Made by a program: the position numbers and the translations under genes. Of a DNA stretch of 64,000 nucleotides, positions 29,009-36,887 are shown one piece after another (position 1 is the stretch's first letter; each line of letters starts with the position of its first letter). Under the pieces are notes generated by a model. That model ran no database searches and had not been told where the DNA came from. It was given only the letters and a program-made list of their open reading frames with translations. This DNA is from Micromonospora coxensis (GTDB lineage Bacteria > Actinomycetota > Actinomycetes > Mycobacteriales > Micromonosporaceae), in the NCBI RefSeq assembly GCF_900090295.1, contig NZ_LT607753.1:4402001-4466000 (forward strand). Direction: 5' to 3'.

Positions 29009-30361
29009 GTGAATCCGAAGCGGATCCTTGTCGTGGGTGCCGGGCACGTCGGCCTGTACGCCGCTCTGCGCCTGTCCAAGAAGCTGAGCCCTCGTGAGGC
29101 CGAGGTCGTCGTCGTCGACCCGCAGCCGCACATGACCTACCAGCCGTTCCTCCCCGAGGCGTCGGCGGGCAACATCTCGCCCCGCCACTCCGTGGTGCCG
29201 CTGCGGCGGGAGCTGCGCAAGTGCAAGGTCCTGGTGGGCGCGGTGACGCGGATCGACCACGCCCGCAAGACGGCGGTGGTGCAGCCGATCAGCGGCCCGA
29301 CCCGGGAGATCCAGTACGACCACGTCGTGGTGGCCCCCGGCTCGGTCTCCCGGACGCTGCCGATCCCCGGCCTGCACGAGCACGGGATCGGTTTCAAGAC
29401 CATCGGCGAGGCGATCTACCTGCGCAACCACGTGCTGGACCGGCTGGACGTGGCGGCCGCCACGGTCGACCCGGTGGTCCGCCGCAACGCGCTGACCTTC
29501 GTCTTCGTCGGCGGTGGCTACGCCGGCATCGAGGCGCTCGCCGAGATGGAGGACATGGCCCGCGACGCCCTGCGCTACTACCCGGAGCTCAAGCCGGATG
29601 ACATGCGCTGGGTGCTGGTCGAGGCGACCCAGCGGGTGCTGCCCGAGGTCGACCGGGACATGGGCGCCTACACGGTGCAGCAGCTGCTCAAGCGCAACAT
29701 GGACATCCGGCTGGACACCCGGCTGGAGTCCTGCGTGGACGGCCTGGTGAAGCTCTCCGACGGCGACAGCTTCAAGGCCGACACGATCGTCTGGACGGCC
29801 GGCGTGAAGCCGTCGCCGATGCTGGACGCGACCGACTTCCCGCGGGACGACCGGCGGCGGGTCACCTGCCTGCCGACGTTGCAGGTGGTCGACGGCGACC
29901 GGGTGGTCGAGGGGGCGTGGAGCGCGGGCGACTGCGCGGCCGTGCCGGACCTCACCAAGGAGCCGGGCAACTTCTGCTCGCCGAGCGCGCAGCACGCGGT
30001 GCGTCAGGCCGCCCGGATGGCCGACAACATCGCCAACGTGATCCGCGGGCGCGAGCCGGTCAACTACAAGCACAAGCACGCGGGCAGCGTGGCCAGCCTC
30101 GGCCTGTACAAGGGCGTCGCCCAGGTGTACGGCGTCAAGATGACCGGCTGGCCGGCGTGGTTCATGCACCGGACGTACCACATGAGCCGGATCCCGTCGT
30201 TCAACCGCAAGGTCCGGGTCGTGGTCGACTGGACGCTGGCGTTCTTCCTCAAGCGTGAGGTCGTCGCCCTCGGCCAGCTGCACGACCCGCGTGAGGAGTT
30301 CGTCGAGGCGTCCGCGCCGCCGGCCCCGAAGCAGCCGGTCGGCGCCGGCAAGCCGGTCTGA
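29009..30361 (+). CDS. ndh: Type II NADH dehydrogenase (NDH-2) / NAD(P)-FAD oxidoreductase
   Basis: A 450-residue peripheral membrane flavoprotein that passes electrons from NADH to menaquinone without pumping protons. FAD-binding ILVVGAGHVGLYAALRL is at the very N-terminus, the second dinucleotide fold is FVFVGGGYAGIEALAE (about 165-180), and WSAGDCAAVP binds FAD. The region KHKHAGSVASLGLYKGVAQVYG and the C-terminal amphipathic tail (FLKREVVALGQLHD) fit the NDH-2 membrane anchor. GTG 29009 is chosen because GGGGAAAGA ends 8 bases upstream and gives the canonical start. A strong terminator follows. Confidence 0.88.
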   Translation: MNPKRILVVGAGHVGLYAALRLSKKLSPREAEVVVVDPQPHMTYQPFLPEASAGNISPRHSVVPLRRELRKCKVLVGAVTRIDHARKTAVVQPISGPTREIQYDHVVVAPGSVSRTLPIPGLHEHGIGFKTIGEAIYLRNHVLDRLDVAAATVDPVVRRNALTFVFVGGGYAGIEALAEMEDMARDALRYYPELKPDDMRWVLVEATQRVLPEVDRDMGAYTVQQLLKRNMDIRLDTRLESCVDGLVKLSDGDSFKADTIVWTAGVKPSPMLDATDFPRDDRRRVTCLPTLQVVDGDRVVEGAWSAGDCAAVPDLTKEPGNFCSPSAQHAVRQAARMADNIANVIRGREPVNYKHKHAGSVASLGLYKGVAQVYGVKMTGWPAWFMHRTYHMSRIPSFNRKVRVVVDWTLAFFLKREVVALGQLHDPREEFVEASAPPAPKQPVGAGKPV

Positions 30362-30374
30362 CCCGACTCGCGAC

Positions 30375-30404
30375 AGGGCCCCTCCCGGGTACGGGAGGGG
30401 CCCT
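30375..30404 (+). terminator. 13-bp hairpin terminator after ndh
   Basis: AGGGCCCCTCCCG (30375-30387) pairs perfectly with 30392-30404 around a GGTA loop, 14 bases after the ndh stop. It may also serve the convergent gene ending at 30450. Confidence 0.85.
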
Positions 30405-30449
30405 TCGTCGTCGGCGTCGCCGCGTCCGGGCGGTGAGGGCCGAGGCCGG

Positions 30450-32285
30450 TCAGACCCGCCAGGTCCAGGCGTCGGCGATCCGGGTCCCCGGGCCGTAGAG
30501 CTGCACCAGGGTGCGGCGCAGGCTCTCCGCGTGCGGGGCGTCGTCGGTGACCGCCACGCAGGACGCGCCCCAGAAGTCGGCGTCGGCGCGGGCCTGCCGC
30601 CGCTGCTCCTCACCGATCACCGGCTCGTCGCCCCGCTTCGCCACGTCCGCCAGCAGCGCGGAGGTGGGCTGCTTGAAGGTGCCCATCGCGGCCGAGCCGT
30701 CGGGCCCGTGCGGCCCGATGAAGAAGCCCTCCGGCAGGCCGAACTCCGCGTCCGCCGCCGTGGCCCAGCGCATCGGCCACGGCTCCTTCGGGGTGGCCGC
30801 CGGCACGGGCGCCAGCACGCCGCCGGGGGGTACGCAGTCGCGCCAGTGGCCGCCGCTGATGAACTCCGGCAACGCCGGCCGGTCGGCGGTCGGCAGGGGA
30901 GCGGGGAAGACGGTGAGCAGGGCCGCTCCGACGGCGGCCGGGACCAGCAGCCGGACCCGGCCGGGGGCGCGCAGGGCCCGGTCCACGGCGAGCACCAGCA
31001 GGGTGGCGGCCAGCGGCAGCACGGCCAGGGCGAACCGCATCGGCAGCGCGCCGTCGACCACCGGCAGCCCGGCGAGCAGCGCGTACGGCCCGGGCACCGG
31101 GCTGGGATCGCCGTCGAGGACGATCCGCGGGCCGAGCGACAGCGCCCCGGTGACCAGCGCCCCGGCGGTGCAGGCGACCACCAGCGGCCGGCGACGCAGC
31201 CAGAGCGCGCAGGCGGCGGTCACCAGCAGCAGGGGTACGCCGAGGAAGGTGTTGTACTCGGCCGGACCGGTGGTCAGCCGGGCCGAGGCGTCGTCGCCGA
31301 CCACCGACAGCGGCGAGGTCGCCCACCAGCTGCGCAGGTCGGCCGAGAAGTAGTGCGGGCTGAACATCCCGTCCGCCACCCCCTGCGGGCCGGCGAACTG
31401 GAACCACAGCGGGTAGCCGAGGACGACCAGGGCCAGCCCGGTGGCCACCGTCATCCCGCCGGCGAAGCCGGGCAACGCCCGCCGCAGCAGCTCCCGGTCG
31501 GCGAAGCCGTACGCGACGGTCATCACCAGCAGGGTCACCGCGGCCAGGAAGAGCACCTCCTCGCCGACGAAGACCTGTACGCAGACCACCGCCGCCAGCC
31601 CGACCGCCGAGGTGAGCAGCCGCCGCCGGTCGGCCCGGTCGAGCGAGCGCGGCCCCGGGTCGGCGGCCCGCAGCAGCCGCACCACCAGCCAGACGATCAC
31701 CGGCACCAGCCACTGCGCCGTCATGTGCAGGTGGCTGTTGGACTGCGACACCATGCCGGGGCCGAAGCCGCACAGTCCGGCGCCCAGCGCGGCGGCGAGC
31801 CGGCGGGCGTGCAGGGTTCGGGTGAAGAGCAGGTACCAGGCGATCGCGGTGCCGGCCAGGTTGACGGCGACCAGCAGGGCGAAGGTGACCGGCGCGCCGA
31901 GGAGCAGGGTGACCGGGGCGAACAGCACCCCGAGCGCGATGACCGTGGTGTTGGTCATCAGGTTCACCCCCTGCGGGGCGTTGAGCCGGTCGGTGAGCAG
32001 GCCGAAGTCGCCCCGCAGCGCCCGCGCGTCGACGGCCAGGAACCATTCGTAGAGGGTCTGGTCCGCCGGGTTGAGGGCCAGCACCCGGGCGCCCGGGTCG
32101 GGCCAGAGCCCGTGGGTGAGCCAGCTCGCGAGCAGTACGAAGGCCAGGCCGACCGTCAGGTCGACGCGGTGCTGCAGGAGCAGGGCCCGCCAGCGGGCGG
32201 TGCGGGAACCGGTCGCGGCCGGCTCGGCGAGGCCGACAGCCAGGTCGGGGTCGGCGCCGGACGCCGTACGGGCTGCGCTGGTCAC
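30450..32285 (-). CDS. Large polytopic membrane protein, glycosyltransferase (GT-C)-like
   Basis: A 611-residue protein with about 11 predicted membrane helices. After the first helix (about 39-58) comes an extracytoplasmic loop LALNPADQTLYEWFLAVDARAL; DQ/DE after the first helix fits the GT-C acidic motif. Later loops carry SQSNSHLHMTAQWLVPVI and FVGEEVLFLAAV. The last 130 residues are hydrophilic. This layout is shared by actinobacterial proteins annotated as glycosyltransferase or hypothetical membrane protein; lipid-linked sugar transfer is inferred, not shown. GTG 32285 is the start; upstream frame runs into non-coding sequence before the tRNA gene. Confidence 0.7.
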   Translation of the reverse strand: MTSAARTASGADPDLAVGLAEPAATGSRTARWRALLLQHRVDLTVGLAFVLLASWLTHGLWPDPGARVLALNPADQTLYEWFLAVDARALRGDFGLLTDRLNAPQGVNLMTNTTVIALGVLFAPVTLLLGAPVTFALLVAVNLAGTAIAWYLLFTRTLHARRLAAALGAGLCGFGPGMVSQSNSHLHMTAQWLVPVIVWLVVRLLRAADPGPRSLDRADRRRLLTSAVGLAAVVCVQVFVGEEVLFLAAVTLLVMTVAYGFADRELLRRALPGFAGGMTVATGLALVVLGYPLWFQFAGPQGVADGMFSPHYFSADLRSWWATSPLSVVGDDASARLTTGPAEYNTFLGVPLLLVTAACALWLRRRPLVVACTAGALVTGALSLGPRIVLDGDPSPVPGPYALLAGLPVVDGALPMRFALAVLPLAATLLVLAVDRALRAPGRVRLLVPAAVGAALLTVFPAPLPTADRPALPEFISGGHWRDCVPPGGVLAPVPAATPKEPWPMRWATAADAEFGLPEGFFIGPHGPDGSAAMGTFKQPTSALLADVAKRGDEPVIGEEQRRQARADADFWGASCVAVTDDAPHAESLRRTLVQLYGPGTRIADAWTWRV

Positions 32286-32387
32286 ACGCTCGACCCTAGT
32301 GCGGCGGCGGTCACCGGGTACGCCGGGTGACCGGGGAACGGTTACGGTGGCACTGCACCGCCGCGTGTCGGCACGCCGGTGTCCCTC

Positions 32388-32468
32388 GCCCGGGTGGTGG
32401 AACGGCAGACACGGCCGCCTTAAAAGCGGCTGCCGCAAGGCGTGCGGGTTCGACCCCCGCCCCGGGCA
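32388..32468 (+). tRNA. tRNA-Leu (anticodon UAA), bldA-type
   Basis: The acceptor arms are GCCCGGG (32388-32394) and CCCGGGC (32461-32467). The anticodon stem GCCGC/GCGGC encloses a seven-base loop CTTAAAA with anticodon TAA. A long variable arm (GCC GCAA GGC) marks it as class II, and the T arm is GCGGG-TTCGACC-CCCGC. It therefore decodes UUA, the rarest leucine codon in high-GC actinomycetes; the Streptomyces homologue is bldA. The 3' CCA is only partly encoded (ACC follows). Confidence 0.93.
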
Positions 32469-32578
32469 CCGGAGACTCTCAGCTTTCCCACAGCCTGCCG
32501 TGCGGCGAGACGTGACCGGTGGCCGTACCCTGGAAGGGCACGTCGGACGTGCGACGACCCCCTGAGGGAGGCCTGAAA

Positions 32579-33400
32579 GTGAAGACCTCGAACCCGGTGC
32601 TCGCCCGGCTCGGCCAGGCGGCCGAGCGGGAGCGTTCCGCCGGGTACGCCCCGCCCGGGCAGTACGGTTACGGCCAGCCCGGCATTCCGCAGCAGTACCC
32701 GGGTCAGCCCGGCTCCCCGGTCGCCCCGGCGGCGACCGGCACCATGACGCTCGACGACGTGGTCGTCAAGACCGTCGCCCTCCTGGGCATCCTCGGCGTC
32801 TCCGCCGCGGCCGCCTGGGTGCTGGTCCCGGACGCCCTGCTCGGCGTCGCCTGGATCGGCGCCGCCATGGTCGGCCTGGTCCTCGGCCTGATCATCTCGT
32901 TCTCCCGGATGGCGAACCCGGCGCTGGTCATCGCGTACGCGGTGGTCGAGGGCGCCTTCGTCGGCCTGGTCAGCAAGGTGTTCGAGACGCGGTACGACGG
33001 CATCGTGCTCCAGGCCGTGGTGGCCACCTTCGGTGTCTTCTTCGTGATGACCATGCTCTACAAGGCGAAGGTCATCCGGGCGACGCCGAAGTTCGTCAAG
33101 GGCATGATCGCCGTGATGGCCGGCCTCTTCGCCGTCATGCTGATCAACTTCGTGCTGTTCCTCTTCGGCGTCAACACCGGCCTGCGTGACGGCAGCCCGC
33201 TGGCCATCGGCTTCAGCCTGGTCGTCATCGTGGTCGCCGCCCTCAGCTTCGTGCTGAGCTTCAAGGAGGTCGAGGACGGCGTCCGGATGGGGCTGCCGGC
33301 CCGCTACTCCTGGACGGCCGCGTTCGGCATCGTGGTCAGCCTGGTCTGGCTCTACCTGGAGCTGCTCCGCCTGATCAGCTACTTCCAGGGCGACGACTGA
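32579..33400 (+). CDS. Bax inhibitor-1/YccA family membrane protein
   Basis: A 273-residue protein. A hydrophilic, Pro/Gly/Gln/Tyr-rich tail (1-50) with YGYGQPG repeats precedes seven membrane helices (from about 60), including VVVKTVALLGILGVSAAAAWVL, FGVFFVMTMLYKAKVIRATPKF and SLVWLYLELLRLISYF. This is the Bax-inhibitor-1-like (YccA) fold, a pH-sensitive calcium leak channel in other bacteria; exact role here is unknown. GTG 32579 follows GAGGGAGG (32564-32571) at 7 bases. A hairpin and then a paralogue follow. Confidence 0.9.
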   Translation: MKTSNPVLARLGQAAERERSAGYAPPGQYGYGQPGIPQQYPGQPGSPVAPAATGTMTLDDVVVKTVALLGILGVSAAAAWVLVPDALLGVAWIGAAMVGLVLGLIISFSRMANPALVIAYAVVEGAFVGLVSKVFETRYDGIVLQAVVATFGVFFVMTMLYKAKVIRATPKFVKGMIAVMAGLFAVMLINFVLFLFGVNTGLRDGSPLAIGFSLVVIVVAALSFVLSFKEVEDGVRMGLPARYSWTAAFGIVVSLVWLYLELLRLISYFQGDD

Positions 33401-33418
33401 CGCATCGGCCGCCACCCC

Positions 33419-33451
33419 GGCGCCCGCCACCGCTCTGCGGTGGCGGGCGCC
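33419..33451 (+). terminator. 15-bp hairpin between the two Bax-inhibitor-1 genes
   Basis: GGCGCCCGCCACCGC (33419-33433) pairs perfectly with 33437-33451 around a TCT loop, 18 bases after the stop. The second gene is therefore probably transcribed from its own promoter. Confidence 0.8.
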
Positions 33452-33547
33452 GTCGTCTCTGCCCGCCCTCGCCGTTTCCCCGCCACCGCCGGGCCGTCGC
33501 GGGCAGAGTGACACCCAGGGGGTACGCCGGGGCGAGGAGGTGGCGGG

Positions 33548-34303
33548 ATGCGCAGCGCCAATCCGGTGCTGGACCGGCTCGACGACACGACCCGGCAGCA
33601 CCGGCTGCCGACGGCGGCCGGCGCGGAGGCGGTGACGGTCGACGACGTGCTGGTCCGTACCGTCGGGCTGCTGCTGCTCACCGTGCTCACCGCGGCGGTG
33701 GCCTGGGTGGTCGTGCCGCAGGCGGGGTGGGTGTCGGCGGCGCTGGCCGGCACCGCGCTGGCCGGCGTGGCGCTGGTCCTGGTGATCTCGCTGCGCGGCA
33801 TCACCCACCCGGTGCCGATCATCGGGTACGCCCTGCTCCAGGGGGTGCTGCTCGGGGTGGCCAGCCGGGCGTTCGAGCTGGTCTACCCGGGGATCGTGGC
33901 GCAGGCCGTGGTGGGCACCTTCGGGGTGTTCCTCGGGATGGCGCTGCTCTACCGGGCCCGGCTGGTGCGGGCCACCCCACGACTGGCCCGGCTGGTGGTC
34001 GGGACGCTTGTCGGGCTACTCGCGGTCACCCTGGTCAACCTGGTCTTCCGGCTCTTCACCGGCCGGCAGGGGGTGGAGGTCTACAGCCTCACCGGCGAGG
34101 TGGGCTGGCTGCCGTACCTCTTCTCGGGCGTCGCCATCGTCGCCGGGGCGCTGAGTTTCATCCTCGACTTCGACCAGGTGGAGCGGTCGGTCCGTGCCGG
34201 CCTGCCCCGCCGCTACGCCTGGCTCTGCGCTTTCGGGATCCTGGTCGGGCTGATCTTCCTGTACTGGCAGATCCTCCGGCTGCTCAGCTACCTGCGGCGC
34301 TGA
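33548..34303 (+). CDS. Second Bax inhibitor-1/YccA family membrane protein
   Basis: A 251-residue paralogue of the preceding protein. It shares the opening SANPVLDRL and VDDVLVRTVGLLLL, the central GTFGVFLGMALLYRARLVRATPRL and the ending WQILRLLSY, but lacks the Pro/Tyr-rich tail and is more divergent. Seven helices are visible. ATG 33548 follows GAGGAGG (33534-33540) at 7 bases. The pair looks like a tandem duplication followed by divergence. Confidence 0.9.
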   Translation: MRSANPVLDRLDDTTRQHRLPTAAGAEAVTVDDVLVRTVGLLLLTVLTAAVAWVVVPQAGWVSAALAGTALAGVALVLVISLRGITHPVPIIGYALLQGVLLGVASRAFELVYPGIVAQAVVGTFGVFLGMALLYRARLVRATPRLARLVVGTLVGLLAVTLVNLVFRLFTGRQGVEVYSLTGEVGWLPYLFSGVAIVAGALSFILDFDQVERSVRAGLPRRYAWLCAFGILVGLIFLYWQILRLLSYLRR

Positions 34304-34340
34304 GTGGCGGGGTCCCGGCGCGGCCGTAGACTCTCCGGCG

Positions 34341-34661
34341 ATGAGCGCAGCGGAGCTGGACCGGGCGGTGGGACTGCTGGTCCGTCAGGTGGGGCACTGG
34401 CAGCAGCCACGGTGGGCGGCGCGCCTCGACAGCGGGGACGGGTCCCGGGCGGACCACGTGCACCGGCTGGTGCAGACGATCGCCGACCTGGGCGCGGACG
34501 CCGAGGGCGGGCCGCGCCGGCGGGTGCCCCGGCTGCCGAACGACCTGGCCCTGGTCGACCAGCTCCGGGTGGTCGCGGCCGACCTGGTCGCGGCCGCGCC
34601 GCCGGAGGACGTGCTGGCCCGGGCCGCCGCCGAGGTGGCGGCGACCCGGGACGTGCTCTAG
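34341..34661 (+). CDS. Small conserved-looking protein of unknown function
   Basis: A 106-residue soluble, mainly helical protein (AAELDRAVGLLVRQVGHWQQPRW, then ADHVHRLVQTIADLGADA, VPRLPNDLALVDQLRVVAADL). I do not recognise the family. The GC pattern over codon positions is coding-like. Its stop TAG overlaps the stop of the convergent thiolase gene: both stops share CTAG (34658-34661). Confidence 0.7.
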   Translation: MSAAELDRAVGLLVRQVGHWQQPRWAARLDSGDGSRADHVHRLVQTIADLGADAEGGPRRRVPRLPNDLALVDQLRVVAADLVAAAPPEDVLARAAAEVAATRDVL

Positions 34662-35920
34662 CTCAGCCGCTCCAGCACCATCGCCATGCCCTGGCCGCCA
34701 CCGACGCACATGGTCTCCAGGCCGATGGTCTTGTCGTGCCACTCCAGGGCGTTGAGCAGGGTGCCGGTGATCCGGGCACCGGTCATGCCGAACGGGTGGC
34801 CGATCGCGATCGCGCCGCCCATCACGTTGAGCTTCTCCTCGGCGATGCCGAGCTGCCGGTAGGAGGGGATCACCTGCGCGGCGAATGCCTCGTTGATCTC
34901 GACCAGGTCGACGTCGTCGATGGTCATGCCGGCCCGCTTGAGAGCCTGCTTGGACGCCTCGACCGGGCCGAGGCCCATGATCTCCGGCGACAGGGCGCTG
35001 ACGCCGGTGGAGACGATCCGGGCCAGCGGGGTGAGGCCGAGATCCTGCGCCCGCTGGGCGCTCATGACCACCACGGCCGCCGCGCCGTCGTTGAGCGGGC
35101 AGCAGTTGCCGGCGGTGACCCGGCCGTCCGGGCGGAAGACCGGCTTGAGCCCGGCCACCGCCTCCAGGGTGACGCCCGGGCGGGGGCCGTCGTCGGTGCT
35201 GACCACGGTGCCGTCCGGAGTGGTGACCGGGGTGATCTCCCGGGCCCAGAAGCCGTCGGCGATCGCCTTCTCGGCGAGGTTCTGGCTGCGGACGCCGAAG
35301 GCGTCCATGTCCTCGCGGGTGACGTCGTACGCCTGGGCCAGGTTCTCGGCGGTCTGCCCCATCGTGAGGTAGATGTCGGGCAGCTCGCCGGCCTCACGCG
35401 GGTCGCTCCACACCTCGGCGCCGCCCTGGGCACGCCGCGTCGAGCGCGCCTGGGCCTCGGCGAAGCGCGGGTTCTCCCAGCCGCCGCCGACCAGCGCCTG
35501 CGCCTCCGGCGGGAGGGTGTCGGAGTTGCCCCGGGCGTACCGGGAGACCATCTCCACACCGGCGGAGATGAAGACGTCGCCCTCGCCGGCCCGGATGGCG
35601 TGCATCGCCATCCGGGTGGTCTGCAACGACGAGGCGCAGTAGCGGGTCAGGGTGGCGCCCGGCAGGCCGTCCAGGCCCATCAGGGTGGCGACCACCCGGG
35701 CCATGTTGAAGCCCTGCTCGCCGCCGGGCAGGCCGCACCCGAGGTAGAGGTCGTCGATCTGGGTCGGGTCGAGCCCGGGGACCTTGTCCAGCGCGGCCTG
35801 GACGATGGTCGCGGCGAGGTCGTCCGGGCGGACCTCGCGCAGCGAACCCTTGAACGCGCGACCGATGGGGGACCGGGCGGTGGCGACGATGACGGCGTCG
35901 CGGGACGACTCAATCGGCAT
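34658..35920 (-). CDS. Acetyl-CoA C-acyltransferase (thiolase, FadA-like)
   Basis: A 420-residue thiolase. Catalytic residues: nucleophile Cys95 in TRYCASSLQ, His in NEAFA and GHPFGMTG, and Cys in [11 protein letters not shown] near the C-terminus. It cleaves 3-ketoacyl-CoA in beta-oxidation, or condenses acetyl-CoA. Its position next to an SGNH hydrolase and near cbs matches the M. tuberculosis fadA3 - Rv1075c - cbs neighbourhood, so a degradative role is more likely. Start ATG 35920; no coupled partner. Confidence 0.93.
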   Translation of the reverse strand: MPIESSRDAVIVATARSPIGRAFKGSLREVRPDDLAATIVQAALDKVPGLDPTQIDDLYLGCGLPGGEQGFNMARVVATLMGLDGLPGATLTRYCASSLQTTRMAMHAIRAGEGDVFISAGVEMVSRYARGNSDTLPPEAQALVGGGWENPRFAEAQARSTRRAQGGAEVWSDPREAGELPDIYLTMGQTAENLAQAYDVTREDMDAFGVRSQNLAEKAIADGFWAREITPVTTPDGTVVSTDDGPRPGVTLEAVAGLKPVFRPDGRVTAGNCCPLNDGAAAVVVMSAQRAQDLGLTPLARIVSTGVSALSPEIMGLGPVEASKQALKRAGMTIDDVDLVEINEAFAAQVIPSYRQLGIAEEKLNVMGGAIAIGHPFGMTGARITGTLLNALEWHDKTIGLETMCVGGGQGMAMVLERLS

Positions 35921-36003
35921 GAACCAACGTTAACCCGCGAGTAACTTAAGGCGGAAGGAGCCCGCCCGGCGGGAAATGTCACCCCGCCCCGCGCTGCTCG
36001 GAG

Positions 36004-36807
36004 TCAGTGCGGGGACGCGGCGGTGGCTGCGGCGGCGACCGCCGGGAGCAGGGCGTGCGCCCAGACCCGGTAACCGTCGCCGGAGGGGTGGAAGCCGTCG
36101 TGGCAGAGCGTCCCGGCATCGGCCCGGAACACCGGGCCGGTCTCGGCGGCCAGGTCGACCACGGTGCCGCCGGCCTCCAGCACCGCCGTGGTCTGGGCGC
36201 GGGCGATCCGCCGGCCCGACCAGCCGAGCACCTGCCGCAGCGGCTGCGCCACGGCGCGGATGGCGCCGAGGTCGGGGCAGGTGCCCACGACGACCTCGAC
36301 CCGCGCCTCGCGCAGCCGGCGCACCGCCGAGCCGAGGTACGCCGCCGCCTCGGCCGGACGGCGCATCCCCGTGGCGTCGTTCGCCCCGATCAGCACGACC
36401 GCGACGTCCGGGCGTTCGCCGAGCAGCGCGCGGGCCACCTGGGTGGCCAGGTCGGTGGAGCGGGAGCCGGAGACGCCGACGCTGGACAGGTGCACCCGTC
36501 GCCCGGTCGGGCCCTCGGCCAGCAGATGGGCGAGCTGACCGCCGACGGTCTCGTCGAAGCGGTCGACGCCGACGCCGAGGGCGGAGGAGTCACCGAGCAG
36601 CACCAGCCGCAGCGGCGGGGCACCCACCCGCCCGACCGTGGCGCGCAGCGCCAGGCCGAGTTCCGGCTGCGCGTAGCTGCGACTGCGCGCCGCCACGGCC
36701 TGCCCGGCGAGCACCGCGGCGCCGCCGATCGTGCCGGCGACCAGGGAGACCGCCGCCGCCTTGCCGAGCCGGAGTGCCAGCTCCGTCCCGGGGGACCGTC
36801 CGTTCAT
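36004..36807 (-). CDS. SGNH-fold hydrolase, membrane-anchored (paralogue 1)
   Basis: A 267-residue GDSL/SGNH esterase. An N-terminal signal-anchor (about 15-40) places the catalytic domain outside. SGNH blocks: Ser74 in LVLLGDSSALGVG, Gly in SVGVSGSRS, Asn in VLIGANDAT, and Asp/His in HDGFHPSGDGY. The block III and V order is complete, so activity is likely. ATG 36807 is preceded by GGAGGGAACGGC and overlaps the stop of the mini-ORF at 36804-36887. Likely esterase on envelope lipids or sugars, by analogy. Confidence 0.85.
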   Translation of the reverse strand: MNGRSPGTELALRLGKAAAVSLVAGTIGGAAVLAGQAVAARSRSYAQPELGLALRATVGRVGAPPLRLVLLGDSSALGVGVDRFDETVGGQLAHLLAEGPTGRRVHLSSVGVSGSRSTDLATQVARALLGERPDVAVVLIGANDATGMRRPAEAAAYLGSAVRRLREARVEVVVGTCPDLGAIRAVAQPLRQVLGWSGRRIARAQTTAVLEAGGTVVDLAAETGPVFRADAGTLCHDGFHPSGDGYRVWAHALLPAVAAAATAASPH

Positions 36808-36887
36808 GCCGTTCCCTCCCTCCGGTCGGGACCGGCCTGGGGCCGAGCCGCACCGAGCCGGACGGCTCGCTCACCGCGCTCGCTCAT
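36804..36887 (-). CDS. 27-codon linking mini-ORF between two SGNH genes
   Basis: ATG 36887 overlaps the stop of the upstream SGNH gene (ATGA) and its own TGA (36806-36804) overlaps the ATG of the downstream SGNH gene (ATGA). The peptide is Arg/Ala/Gly-rich, starting MSERGERAV. CATGCCGTTCCCTCC is a direct repeat at 36805-36819 and 36885-36899, so the insert duplicated the Shine-Dalgarno-plus-start region. Confidence 0.5.
   Translation of the reverse strand: MSERGERAVRLGAARPQAGPDRREGTA

Noticed and set aside
30255..32330. A 691-codon open frame on the plus strand opposite the membrane protein gene
   Set aside because: Low-complexity Arg/Gly/Gln composition, no motifs, and a convincing membrane protein on the other strand.
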